A program made the translations under genes and the position numbers. The notes below the pieces were generated by a model. The model searched no databases, was not told where the DNA came from, and was given only the letters and a program-made list of their open reading frames with translations. From Prostheceraeus crozeri (taxonomy: Eukaryota; Platyhelminthes; Polycladida; Euryleptidae): 64,000 bases of DNA. Location of the stretch: positions 17,740 to 81,739 of the forward strand of contig CAJQUW010010488.1 of NCBI GenBank assembly GCA_907163375.1, in the 5' to 3' direction. Shown one piece after another: positions 29,773-39,899 of this stretch (position 1 is the stretch's first letter; each line of letters opens with the position of its first letter).

Positions 29773-29778
29773 AAGAGG
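29773..29778. repeat. Polinton target-site duplication, right copy
   Basis: AAGAGG, exact match to 5581-5586, directly after the terminal ...CTACT of the element. Confidence 0.92.
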
Positions 29779-32050
29779 TATTCGATCGAATCCGCTATTT
29801 CGTGTGGATGAACTTGACATCTTACTGTGATATAAAGGGTCGCCCATATTTGATTCCAGCTTGCTTCTCTTGACAGCAAACAAAATTTGTTGCAGAGTCA
29901 AGCAAATAAGGCCCAATTTTCAAAAACTGCCAAATCTTTCACCAAGTGCCAGGGTGGTATGCAATACTTTTGCGAAATAAAATGCCTTAGAGATTGGCTA
30001 TATGCAGGCACATATGGATGCAAACTGAACGGTTTCTTGGCTATGAGCTATTGGTTTGGGCTACAACCTAATCGCATTTACCTAATGTTGCATTTCCCCA
30101 AGCCAGCCTATCGTAATTATAATCCTGTAATATTTTTATACACTGCATGTTCAATATTTTCATCTACAATCAACGATCAATGTCACTTAACTATCACATG
30201 TTGATTTAAAAATTTGGCGGATGACTGAAGGTCGAAATTCCATCTTTTGCAGCGAATTGCGTGTATTTGTATTTCTTAATCTATTCGCGGCTGTTTATGT
30301 TTAAATGGCACATAGAATTGCAAACTTTCACATAGGAAAATGAAGTAATATGTAAGTTTGCTAGGTTTACGCTCATTTATACAGCATCATTTAATTAGTA
30401 TTAGCACATGAAAAGATCTAATTGTTCAAATATTTGACGATGAACAAATCAACAAAAATGAGATTAGCAATGAATATATCCCGTAAGTTTTATATGTCAA
30501 CATTTTATGGCTACTGAACTGAGAGCCTAACTAGCCTGCCTGACTGTGATACAATTTTTGATACATCCGGTGATTAACATCATCAGTTAAGGTTCAGAAA
30601 ATCAAGTTCCTATATCAGTTGGGTTGAACCTACATACAAGGTTTATAACCTACATTGCGGTTATTGCAATGTAACGCATATTTCATTTGAAGGAGCTATA
30701 CTTCGGGTTGAACGACATAACTTGAAAATCAGTAGGTTGCCTTCTACACCGCTCGTTAAGACATCTGGTGATCACATTCTTTCATTTGAAATTATTCAAA
30801 TTATCAACTTAGTGAGCATGTAGTGTATCTGAACATGCGTGACTGATTACAGAGAGCGTCTGTTCAACAACTACGATTATGACTCCCCTGCTCTCATGTT
30901 TGAGCGATAAGTCTTCAACATTTTTTGAGTGTGAACACGAAATTGAAATATTTTGACCACTACTTTATTCCGCTTGTCATGAGCATTCATGAAATTTGTT
31001 GTAATTGATCTTATTTCGACCATTTCCTTTTGTATTTTAAAAACTTTATCGCTTGGTCACATTTTTGGTCATTTAAGGTTCATCGTATAGGCTATACGCA
31101 AGCCTGTACAATTCTTACTTTTATACCAGTGACGTGAGATTTCCATGACACTTTAGATTCACTGTGTCTCAGCTATGCACATGATCGCGGACTGCTGTTC
31201 AGACCTTTGTGTGGTGAGTGATGGTCTCGATTTTAACGTAATGCTGTGTTAATGAAATATACGACATTATGTCTGCAATCGGTCTTCTTAACAATACCTT
31301 TGATTGTTTTCCGGATTTTACTTATACCTAACCGCGGTACCTTAAATTCGCATATGCAGACAAACCTTTTCCCTTTGTATTCTACGGTTTCCATTGTTTC
31401 GTCCTATCAGCTAGACTATGGACAAGTATATCCAGTTGTTACATTTATTATACCTTCGATTGTTTTCCAGATATTAGTGATGAATTACAAGCAACACTAA
31501 TTATCAAGATTGCTGTTTTTTGCGGTGATTTTTAAGTGCATTTGTAATTGTTTTGACTACAGTTGGTTGACACAACTTAGTCAAGGCATTTTCAGCGATG
31601 TTCCTCTTTTCTATACCTTGTAGTTGTTTTTCTATATGCGCTTCGGACTGTCCGATCATTATCGTATCTAAGATATTCGGTCTTCATTGCATAAATGTCG
31701 CAAGTCATTTTTATCCTATCTGACCTTTCTATGCTGTGCTTCCTACTGTAATAGAGTATGTAAAAATTGAGAACTCGACATTCATCTGTCGTCCTTCTCC
31801 CATGTCAACATTTGAATTTGGTGCAGCTATTGATTTTTGGAGTACCGCCTACATCAAGCTTTCCACCCGTGACCTTTATGACGTACTCGGGCTTTTTCCA
31901 GAGTTTTGTGCACCATTCTCAGCAGAGTTCATATTTTGATTGACAATAACATTTCTTGAAACAAAATATTGTTTCAACTCGTTGCACTGGTGGAAGATAG
32001 CGATTCAACCGACAATTGAATTTTGAAACAAAACCATCGCATCGATGATG
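29779..32050. other. Fold-back element interior right of the Polinton, no gene seen
   Basis: 2.3 kb of AT-rich unique sequence. Open frames of up to 105 codons (29887-30204) resemble nothing I know and lack supporting signals. No transposase is visible here or in 4277-5580. Confidence 0.4.
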
Positions 32051-32369
32051 TAGTTACTGTACAATAACCGGTATTTACCGGTCGTAGGAGTGCTGGAGTG
32101 TCGGAGAAGTGTGTGTTCAAACTCAGACTGGATTAGTAGAACACTCTTCCACCGGTTAGAGCACTGTACAAACTCATTTTCCATGTAGCACCAATTGATT
32201 TGTTCATAAATGGGCAGTATTCTTGTAGTTACTGTACAATAACCGGTATTTACCGGTCGTAGGAGTGCTGGAGTGTCGGAGAAGTGCGTGTTCAAACTCA
32301 GACTGGATTAGTAGAACACTCTTCCACCGGTTAGAGCACTGTACAAACTCATTTTCCATGTAGCACCAA
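32051..32369 (-). repeat. 175-bp tandem repeat array, about two copies
   Basis: Reverse-complement counterpart of the 3078-4276 array, with only about 1.8 units. The copy-number difference between ends indicates expansion or loss after, or during, spread of the element. Confidence 0.88.
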
Positions 32370-32723
32370 GAACTTTTCTGGAAAATCTTATCATATTTTG
32401 AAAAAATCGGTTTTTGGCGGTTTTTTCCGGTTGTTCGTGTAAGGAAAGTGCTGGAAGTTGCTGTACAAACTCAGTTTCTTGTTCTTGTATCTAAATTTTT
32501 TAGTCGGAATGCTGTACAAACTCGCTAACCAGGTAGCACCAATACTTGCACCAATTTTTCGAATTTAGATTTGAATTTTGAAGGTGAAGGAGTTCGAATT
32601 TTGGAAAACTTTTTGGCTGTACAAACTCTGCGTCATCAGTAGTACCTAAACATGTGGTTTCCTATTCTGTACAAACTCTATTCAAAAAGTTGTTGTTGAA
32701 GTTGGTGCTAACTTCAACGACAT
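32370..32723 (-). repeat. Right terminal inverted repeat of fold-back element
   Basis: 354 bp, inverted counterpart of 2724-3077; same terminal palindrome and the same recurring GAGTTTGTACAG motif on the complementary strand. Confidence 0.85.
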
Positions 32724-32732
32724 CAAGAATGT
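32724..32732. repeat. 9-bp target-site duplication, right copy
   Basis: CAAGAATGT, identical to 2715-2723, abuts the right end of the fold-back element. Confidence 0.85.
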
Positions 32733-33270
32733 TCATAAACTTCCGACCAGAAATTTCCGTTTCGTCCACCATAATAAATATTTTTTCTCCATTCACATAT
32801 CGAAACAATTTCTGTTGTTCTAACTGAAAGAGTTTTGGCATATGTTGCCGACATGATGACTCAGATGGGCAATGATGACCCATAAAATCAAATAAATCTC
32901 GTATCGCTTGATGCTCCAATTTATGTAAAGGAATGTCAGCGGCTAAAAACGCTGTTGTTACATGCTTAGCCATATCAGGTTTGAAGTTCAAGAAGGTCTG
33001 ACTTTCATGCTTTGATGAGGTGGGTACTGATGATGAAGAGGTAATTCTTTGTAACTTCGTCGTATGTTTGGCACTTTTACGATGACTGTCAATCATAAAC
33101 TGTTTCGCGTATTTCACCGGGCATTCACAAAGCACACAGAAAAGTTCATTCCTTGGTGTTACTTTAAATTCTTGAGGATATTGGCAAGTAGTTCTTTTGC
33201 ACTTGGATGCATCACTTTCAGCTGTCTTGGGCATTTCGAACAATCGAAGATAGTCAGTGTCAGTTAACAA
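32733..33270 (-). pseudogene. hAT transposase, N-terminal part (BED-type zinc finger)
   Basis: Reads leftward from 33270, or from the second methionine at 33234 (MPKTAESD). A zinc-finger pattern C-x2-C then H-x5-H lies in the segment LFCVLCECPVKYAKQF, followed by a lysine- and serine-rich linker and a helical region. The frame stays open up to ...KFMNIL, exactly where the 30-kb fold-back element is inserted; the next codons in the original gene (VGILEKP...) resume at 2714. It resembles the CGGBP1-like hAT proteins. The few codons after the breakpoint in this frame belong to the inserted element, not the transposase. Confidence 0.75.
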
Positions 33271-33555
33271 AAGATGTAGTTATGTGCGTTGAAATCCTTG
33301 CTAGAATATTTGGTGTCCCAATAGATTCGTTTTGATTGAAAAGAGTTCGGGAAACCCAGATCTAAAAATAGCGCTTAGGAAGGCCAGGTGTCTAAAAATA
33401 GCGCCTGGGAAGATCTGATTCCTGAAAAATTTACTGTCTTATTTAAACTTTTTGACCTTATTTGACTACATTTGACCTTATTTTTACTCTATTGACTTCA
33501 TTTATTTTGACCGTCTTTTTACTTTATTGACTTTTTGACTTTATTGACCGCCCTA

Positions 33556-33563
33556 GTGATTAG
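33556..33563. repeat. hAT target-site duplication, right copy
   Basis: Exact GTGATTAG match to 1246-1253, abutting the right end (reading ...ACCGCCCTA) of the outer hAT. Confidence 0.85.
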
Positions 33564-33657
33564 TAACTTCATCTCCATCATCGATGCTATGTAATATCAT
33601 ACATGTCATCATCATTTCATGCATAGAGTAAGTATATATAGTATACTCAATATATAG
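33564..33657. other. Host DNA right of the outer hAT
   Basis: Short stretch of ATC-rich sequence, nothing recognisable. Confidence 0.3.
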
Positions 33658-33859
33658 CAGGGATGCAGTCGACATTTGATAAACTTTCATCAAAAATGAT
33701 TGATGATTGATAGCGATGATCACTAAGAATAGGTTTGAAATGCTTATAATGATCAATTATAGGTCATCAGTTAATTTTTCAAAAAACTAGACTTTGCATA
33801 CTTGCCACCCGGAGTCCTATCAACCCCTGGAGTCAAAATGATAGGACTCCACATCCCTG
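33658..33859. mobile_element. 202-bp MITE with CAGGGATG ends
   Basis: CAGGGATG at 33658 and its complement CATCCCTG ending at 33859; hAT-like termini. Flanks are AT repeats, so a target duplication cannot be judged. Confidence 0.45.
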
Positions 33860-34574
33860 ACATATATGTATACCGTACTCTATGATTTCATGTTTGTAAC
33901 AAATTCGTCAATAAACTATCTTCAGTTCTTGTGTTAGTTCTGTGCCTCGGACATTGTGACACCCCATGAAAATCAAATCATTTAGAGGAGGCAGCGGGTC
34001 AAGAGAAGGGACTTAGATATGAAGCCAAATGTTCTTTGCAGAGGTGTAAAGCAAGTGATAAATGACTAGAATGAATGTATTGTACATTTATATATTTTCA
34101 TGGCACTTCTATTCTTCCCCCCTCACATTGCTGTTGTTGACACCCGGAAATGACACCTCAAAATAAGATAACTGCTCGTCATTCGTCTGTAGACAACAAT
34201 CACACGAAGTTCATGATCACAGATGTACCTTGTATTCTAACTGAGTATCCAAGGGACCAATCCTTCATCCCAGGGTTCAAGTCAGACTTCTCAGTCATGC
34301 TGTAGTTGTCACTCAGTGACAGATCAAGTCCACTCTAAATCCAATGTGCCTAACTTTGGCGAAATTTGATGATTTTGGAAAAGTTGAAAAATGTGGGGGA
34401 GAAGAATAGAAGTACCATTTTCATTTATAAATGTAATACTGAATATAATGAATATTTAATAAGATGTAAACAAATATATTAAATGTGATGCAAACATAAC
34501 AATATATTTGATATGATAGAAACTACAATTGCGTATAAAATTACATTACATGAATATTCTTATGATGATGTATA
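33860..34574. other. No gene seen
   Basis: AT-rich DNA without recognisable coding sequence or repeat. Confidence 0.4.
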
Positions 34575-34918
34575 CAGAGTTGCCAACTCTCACGCATTGG
34601 GCGTGAATCTCACGCATTCAGGCCTCTTCTCACGCTGGAGGCAAAATTTCTCACGCATTCAAGAAATTTCTCACGCCTGTTGTATTTATCTCACGCATTC
34701 GCATTTTTGATGTAATTCTTAACGACATTTCCTGATACAGCTGCACTTTCGCGTAAAATCTCTGCAGTTAAGCGAAACAACATGCTAACAGACCTAGATA
34801 TCTACTTCTTTGAGATGCAGAAAAAATACGAATACTCGTGTTAGACGTCTCAAGATGCAGTATATTTATCTAATACAATAATCTCACGCATTCCACTCAG
34901 CAAATGTTGGCAACCCTG
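34575..34918. mobile_element. 344-bp hAT-type MITE
   Basis: Ends CAGAGTTGCCAAC and (reverse complement) CAGGGTTGCCAAC; TGTATA directly flanks both sides (34569-34574, 34919-34924). The interior carries at least six TCTCACGCATT-type repeats near the ends, likely transposase-binding motifs. No coding capacity. Confidence 0.7.
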
Positions 34919-36973
34919 TGTATATACATAGTAATGATACAAGATTTATATACAAATATCATATTTTTTGTATATTGCGTCAAAAGAATTGCTGCATTAT
35001 ACAAAAATGTTTGAGTGAGCTCAACGTTCTAATGGAGGTAATGTCTGTGTTGATAAAGACACGTGTCTCTTGTAAACATTTATAGATATATTTCCCTACC
35101 CTACAGACCTACTATTCCGGTCCGTTGTGGTAATTTTAGTCTGAATGCCATTCCTGTAGACTTCCAATGACACTTTCGGAGCTCGACCTCTGGACCAAAA
35201 GATCGCTAAGCCACACACTTAATCACTGTCACGGAGACCACTAAACATGTTTGCAGATTCAAAAAATGTAATATTAAGAAAAAATCAACCAGCAATGTAT
35301 ACCGCGTACCATTGTATAAGCAATCCTATGTATCTATTACTAAGGCCCTATCATTAATTAGTAATAGAACGAGATGAGTGGGTCGCGCCTATGCCTAAAT
35401 ATAGATCTCCATTATAACGGCTTGGACCCAGCCTGAGAATGAAGGTTCATTAGCAAATTCGACGATTTACAAATCGTATTTTAAGCATGATTTACATTAT
35501 GACAAATCAAATTGAAAATGACTTACGTTATTGCCAGACATTTCTCGATCCTCGACTGTCACACCGCCACGGATAAGACAAACTCCTATAAAATGAAACT
35601 TTCGTCGACTCGCGCTTTTGTAGTTCCGTTACAAAGATTTCCAAGAACTGAATCAGCTCGGTTGGCTAAAAATAGTCAGACGACGCCATCAATGCGTCAT
35701 CTGTTCAATGATGGAGGAATCCCTATTCCCTGTCCAAAAATGTCCTATTTCCAGGAAATTGCTTTTCATTAATATTATTTACCCGCAGCTCATGTGACGC
35801 TGATTTCCAAGAACTTGCAGCATCGTCTCGGAGTCATGTATGTGACAGACTTCATCAATTTTGTTCATCGATGAAGGAAATCTCAGATTCCCTAAATTAA
35901 TACTCCTTCCATCATCTGCTGCTTCATCTTGTCTGTCGTATCCAGGTCGTAGCTCCTTATCCTGATGTATCTTTTGTACTGCGTTTAATGCACAATCGAG
36001 TTTTAGTTTGTGCGGTCATGGGATAGGCGAGAGATTTTAGTGAACTGCTTATCAACGTCTTCGGATGTTTTAGACACCTTCCTCACTGGAGTGTCAATTG
36101 ATCCATCACATTCCCGATCTTTGATTGAAAGCAGTTGCTCAATACTTACTTCCCTCTTTAACTAGCGAGCGGAACGAAAAATAAAGTGCGTGACTGCATC
36201 TAAGTCAGCTTCATCCAATTACCAGTCACTCTCCCTCCCCCTTCTCTCCTTTCTCCATCTCTCATATACTATACCAAAATAGGCTGATATCTTTGGGCTG
36301 AATACCTAAACAATATTCATGTCATCACACGAAGTATTGTTTTGGTGGAGGAAATTAATTTTTCTCTTAGTGAAGTAAAGCAATGTTTTACGTATTCGAG
36401 CTATTATTCATGTTAAGTTTGTAAGGCTATACTTTACGTACCGGTACAACACTCATATTAACTAATTAGAATAGCATTGATTCAGAATTAATTGATTAAC
36501 TCAATAGAATAAATAAACCGATTATTTGGAATGACAATTCACCTCAACCTCTATATACATCATGGACAGTTTTAACTTTTCTCGGCATTGGATAACTGTA
36601 GGGGCTAATTAAGGATTAGCCCCATCATTTTAAAAGTGGGGGGGGGCTTAAGCCCCAAATTCGGCCCCATCCGCCACCGCTGTCTTAAACTATTCGCTAA
36701 ATTGTTTGGAATTCAACTGGCCCCACTTAGAGTGATCAAAATTTGAACCGATAACCAAATTATTCCCTTGATGCCCATATTCTATAATGACAGTATTCCG
36801 ATTGTCCACAAGATTTTTCATCATGCTTTTGTTGCAAACAAGAACTTTTGTAAAAATTCAGGGATGGTCCCCTCCGATGATCAATTTCTCACGTCGCAAA
36901 ATAGCGAATTTCTCACAACCCCGATAACAATGATCAAGTAATCAAAACTATGTTTGAATTACTGATGAGTAGG
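34919..36973. other. No gene recognised
   Basis: 2 kb without a gene I can name. An 86-codon open frame at 35512-35772 has no known relatives. Around 36600-36680 is a G/C-rich patch (GGGGCTAATTAAGGATTAGCCCC, then AAGCCCC) that looks like a decayed transposon end. Confidence 0.4.
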
Positions 36974-39261
36974 CAGTGCTGCCACTCTGATATTTAGAAA
37001 ATCCCACGCAGGTGAATTTTTTTCACGCAGGCGTATTAAACAGTTACATGTAGCGCTACATCTACTTTACAAGACAAGGTTTATAAGTTCAACTTTTCCT
37101 TTCATTTTGTTTTGACTCATCACAACTACATGTGACCGTATGTGTAGGCTGTGTGGTGGTTATGTTCTGATAAATTTGATCTTAAATTACTATCTGTGAA
37201 ACTGCTTCAATTCGACCGGACAAGGACGAAACGTTGTCACCGACATTTTTGCGAAAATGAGACTTTTATATATTCGGAATGCGTATTGTCGAGCTGTCAC
37301 GTACCCTAATTTCTGTGTTCAAACCCTTTGAAGCATGAACTTGAGGAGCGTAAAGGAACAAGAAGCCATAAAGACCATAAAGAACAATAAAATTTTTAAA
37401 TCTATTTCGACTCTCCTGAAAAATCGTCACATGGTGCTTACAACGTTTCGTCTTGATACGGTCAAATTATGCTTCAACATGCGTTGAGAATGTATTATGG
37501 AAGTACATGTACGGTAAGTCTAAAGAGTGCACAATCTATTTTTTCTGTACTTATTCTCTTGCTTCCTTCAGACGATTAGCTCCGCATTTTAAATCTACAT
37601 CAATCATACATTAAATATTGCAGCTGCGCAATCCAACCAAAAACAAATGCTTTCAATTCATCAATACATGTATTTTGAAAACAACAAATATCGGTAGAGA
37701 GTATCTATCAAAAGACCTAACAAACGCAAGACTCGTAAAAACAAAATATAACAACAGAATATATCTATCAAAAGACCATAATAGTAAAAAAACAAACTCA
37801 AAGAGCTAGGCAGCTCTAGTGTACAGTCTACTAAAAAAGTCATAAATGAAATTATTCGATTAAAAATAAGCTCCAACGAATTATGCTCAGCTCTACTAGT
37901 TTCTATAAAAATGTCCAAACTTTCGAATACAAAATACAACAAGAGTACCTACTGATTATACGTACTGACAATGCATGTACATGCTACTACTACACACTGT
38001 ACAAAATATACTGTATAATTCAACTAAAAAAACTTTGAAGATAGCAATATTTGAGAAAATGTAAAAAACCGGGTACTGCTACTTTTTGGCAAACTGTTCA
38101 ATTGTTTTCTTTATGATTCTTTCTTTTGATTTTGTCTGTTCCGCTGTCAATTTCTTTTCGTCTTTTTCAATCTTCTTGCGTTTCATCTGAATAAGCGACA
38201 GTTTCTTTTGATACTCAGCTATCATCAATAAAGCAGATGATTCTTCTTCTTGGAGTTCGCTTTTATTTGATGCTATTTGCTGTTGCTTGTTCAACAATGC
38301 CATCTGCTCTTTCGATCTTTCCATTTCTTCCTCAATTTCTTCCTCCAATTTCCTCTTCCGCGCTGCTTGTTCCGATTTTTTCTTGTCGGCCTCTTTCTCC
38401 TCTTTCAGCCTCTTCTGGTATGATGCATGAGCATTGAAACCCATTTGGACTAGGTCTTCAGTCAAAGGAAAATTGTAACAACAGTAGTTCGAAGCCCGCA
38501 GATAGCCACTGATAACCAAGCATGAGTTCACTGAGATTTCATTCAAACAGTTTCGCTTTTTAGTAAACTGGATCTGACAGACAACTAAAAGCTCGTTCTA
38601 CCGCAGCATTTCCGTGAGGTATTGACAAAACGGAGGTGGACAATCGTGTGAGAATCGGATAGGCTTGTTGCGAAGTGTTGCAGTCACCGATGGCAGTCGA
38701 TTTCAGACTCCCGACATGAAGCCAGTGCTGAACTATATCGTTCTGTTCTTCAACTGCGCGTGAAATCCCATATTGACGCCACTCCGTTATCAGGGATGTG
38801 ACATCTTCACTGCTGTACATGTACTTCTTTGGCAATGGAAACAACTGCTGTTTCATCTTCGGTTTTCCGAAGAGCAGGATCCAGAAAACGAAGTTGCCTC
38901 ACTCGCTTGTCGGCCAGCCGTAAATAGCCTTGAAGTTTACTGGACAAAGTACAATAAAACTTTCGGACACGGTTGAAAAATTCAGTGCGCACTAATTCAC
39001 TAACAGAATCCAATTTCTTTCCGGTGTCTTCACCGATAAATATGGCAGAATCTGGAAGTTGTGAATCTCGATCAAATGAAATTTTCTTCAATCTTTTTGT
39101 TTTCATCAACATACGATACAAAATTATATAATATTCCTTAACAGATCATATGTAAGTATTATCCATATTTCCCTTCACGCACCTCTTCAAAATCCCACGC
39201 ATTTCACGCAGAAATATTTTTTTCACGCACTGCGTAAATTTACGCAGGAGTGGCAGCACTG
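36974..39261 (-). mobile_element. hAT transposon, 2.3 kb, with degenerate transposase
   Basis: Perfect terminal repeat CAGTGCTGCCACTC at 36974 and inverted at 39248-39261, flanked by an exact 8-bp duplication TGAGTAGG (36966-36973 and 39262-39269). Subterminal TTCACGCAGG-type repeats occur at both ends. A minus-strand transposase remnant occupies 38079-39121. Confidence 0.9.
38079..39121 (-). pseudogene. hAT transposase remnant
   Basis: Three open pieces in different frames, read leftward: 38807-39121, 38560-38856 and 38079-38546. The middle piece has the hAT dimerisation motif SVLSIPHGNAAVERAFS; the last begins with YCCYNFPLTEDLVQMGFNAH and continues as a long Lys/Glu coiled coil ending QFAKK. 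The N-terminal half and zinc finger are absent, and the region 37.0-38.0 kb of the element is non-coding, so this copy is defective. Confidence 0.75.
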
Positions 39262-39704
39262 TGAGTAGGGCAATTTTTCTTATGACAGTGTCTGATCATA
39301 TTTAGTCATATTTTGGTCATTTGTCTGTAGTTTTAGACAGCTAGTTGACTATGTAAAACTCGAAATTATAATTATTTCATTTATTGGCAATTTCTGCTTC
39401 AATGCAACGTCTTAGATAATTTGAAGAGCTTGAATGGAAAGCAAAGCGACGATTTTAAGTATCAAATTTTTATTCTCGAGAATTGTTAGAAAATGGTTAA
39501 AATAGAAAGGCAGCAGGCGCATTATATGTACAAAAATGATCATCTCATAATACATTTTTCAATTATGCAAATGATAAAAATTGTAAAAATTATTCCATTT
39601 GACTCAAAGTTAACAAAATATCACAAAAAGATTGGAACCTTAAGAAGATCATTCAGTTGATCAGCTATTTGTGACACGAATCAATACTTTCACTAGAAAA
39701 TGCT

Positions 39705-39899
39705 TCAACCCATCCGGGATGAAAATTGCAGTTCTCTGATCCTCTCTTCTCCGGCACCATCCCATGGCACTTCCGATTCCCATCGAGCTAAGTCCTTTCT
39801 CGTAACCATACCGACCACGTTGTTCTCTTCATTGACAATTACCAGATGCCGAAGTCCCAGCCCGCGGAATAAATGGAATATTCTCATCATTGACATGGT
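39705..39899 (-). CDS. CLCN7: CLC-7 last exon: end of CBS2 and stop
   Basis: 195 bp including TGA; acceptor TTTCTTCCATAG. Encodes [40 protein letters not shown] and a lineage-specific tail ending FSSRMG. The spacing across the junction with the previous exon aligns residue for residue with CLC-7. A minus-strand AATAAA at 39469-39474 is a candidate poly(A) signal. Confidence 0.9.
   Translation of the reverse strand, partial: TMSMMRIFHLFRGLGLRHLVIVNEENNVVGMVTRKDLARWESEVPWDGAGEERIRELQFSSRMG

Larger units (their letters stand above)
2724..32723. mobile_element. 30-kb fold-back-type DNA transposon (Mutator-like TSD)
   Basis: Both ends begin ATGTCGTTGAAGTTAGCACC and run inward as 354-bp inverted repeats, followed by 175-bp tandem repeats. 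A 9-bp direct repeat, CAAGAATGT, flanks it at 2715-2723 and 32724-32732; nine bases is typical of the Mutator superfamily, and fold-back elements with minisatellite TIRs are known there. Removing it restores the hAT codons MNIL-VGIL. Span is exactly 30,000 bp, of which 24.2 kb is the Polinton; its own interior (4277-5580 and 29779-32050) shows no transposase, so it is probably non-autonomous. The superfamily assignment is inference from the TSD length. Confidence 0.85.
1254..33555 (-). mobile_element. hAT DNA transposon (outermost shell of nested stack)
   Basis: Bounded by a perfect 8-bp direct repeat, GTGATTAG, at 1246-1253 and 33556-33563, the length typical of hAT insertions. The left end reads AAGGCGGT and the right end, reverse-complemented, TAGGGCGGT, close to the usual hAT start. 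Without the 30-kb insertion the element is about 2.3 kb and carries a minus-strand transposase whose N-terminal part is at 32.7-33.3 kb and whose C-terminal part is at 1.5-2.7 kb. The transposase is degenerate, with several in-frame stops in its C-terminal half. The 8-bp duplication, the hAT C-terminal motif and the gene split across the insertion agree with one another. Confidence 0.85.

Noticed and set aside
36600-36690. Possible transposon end with GGGGCTAATTAAGGATTAGCCCC
   Set aside because: No partner end located; may be a decayed fragment, not callable.
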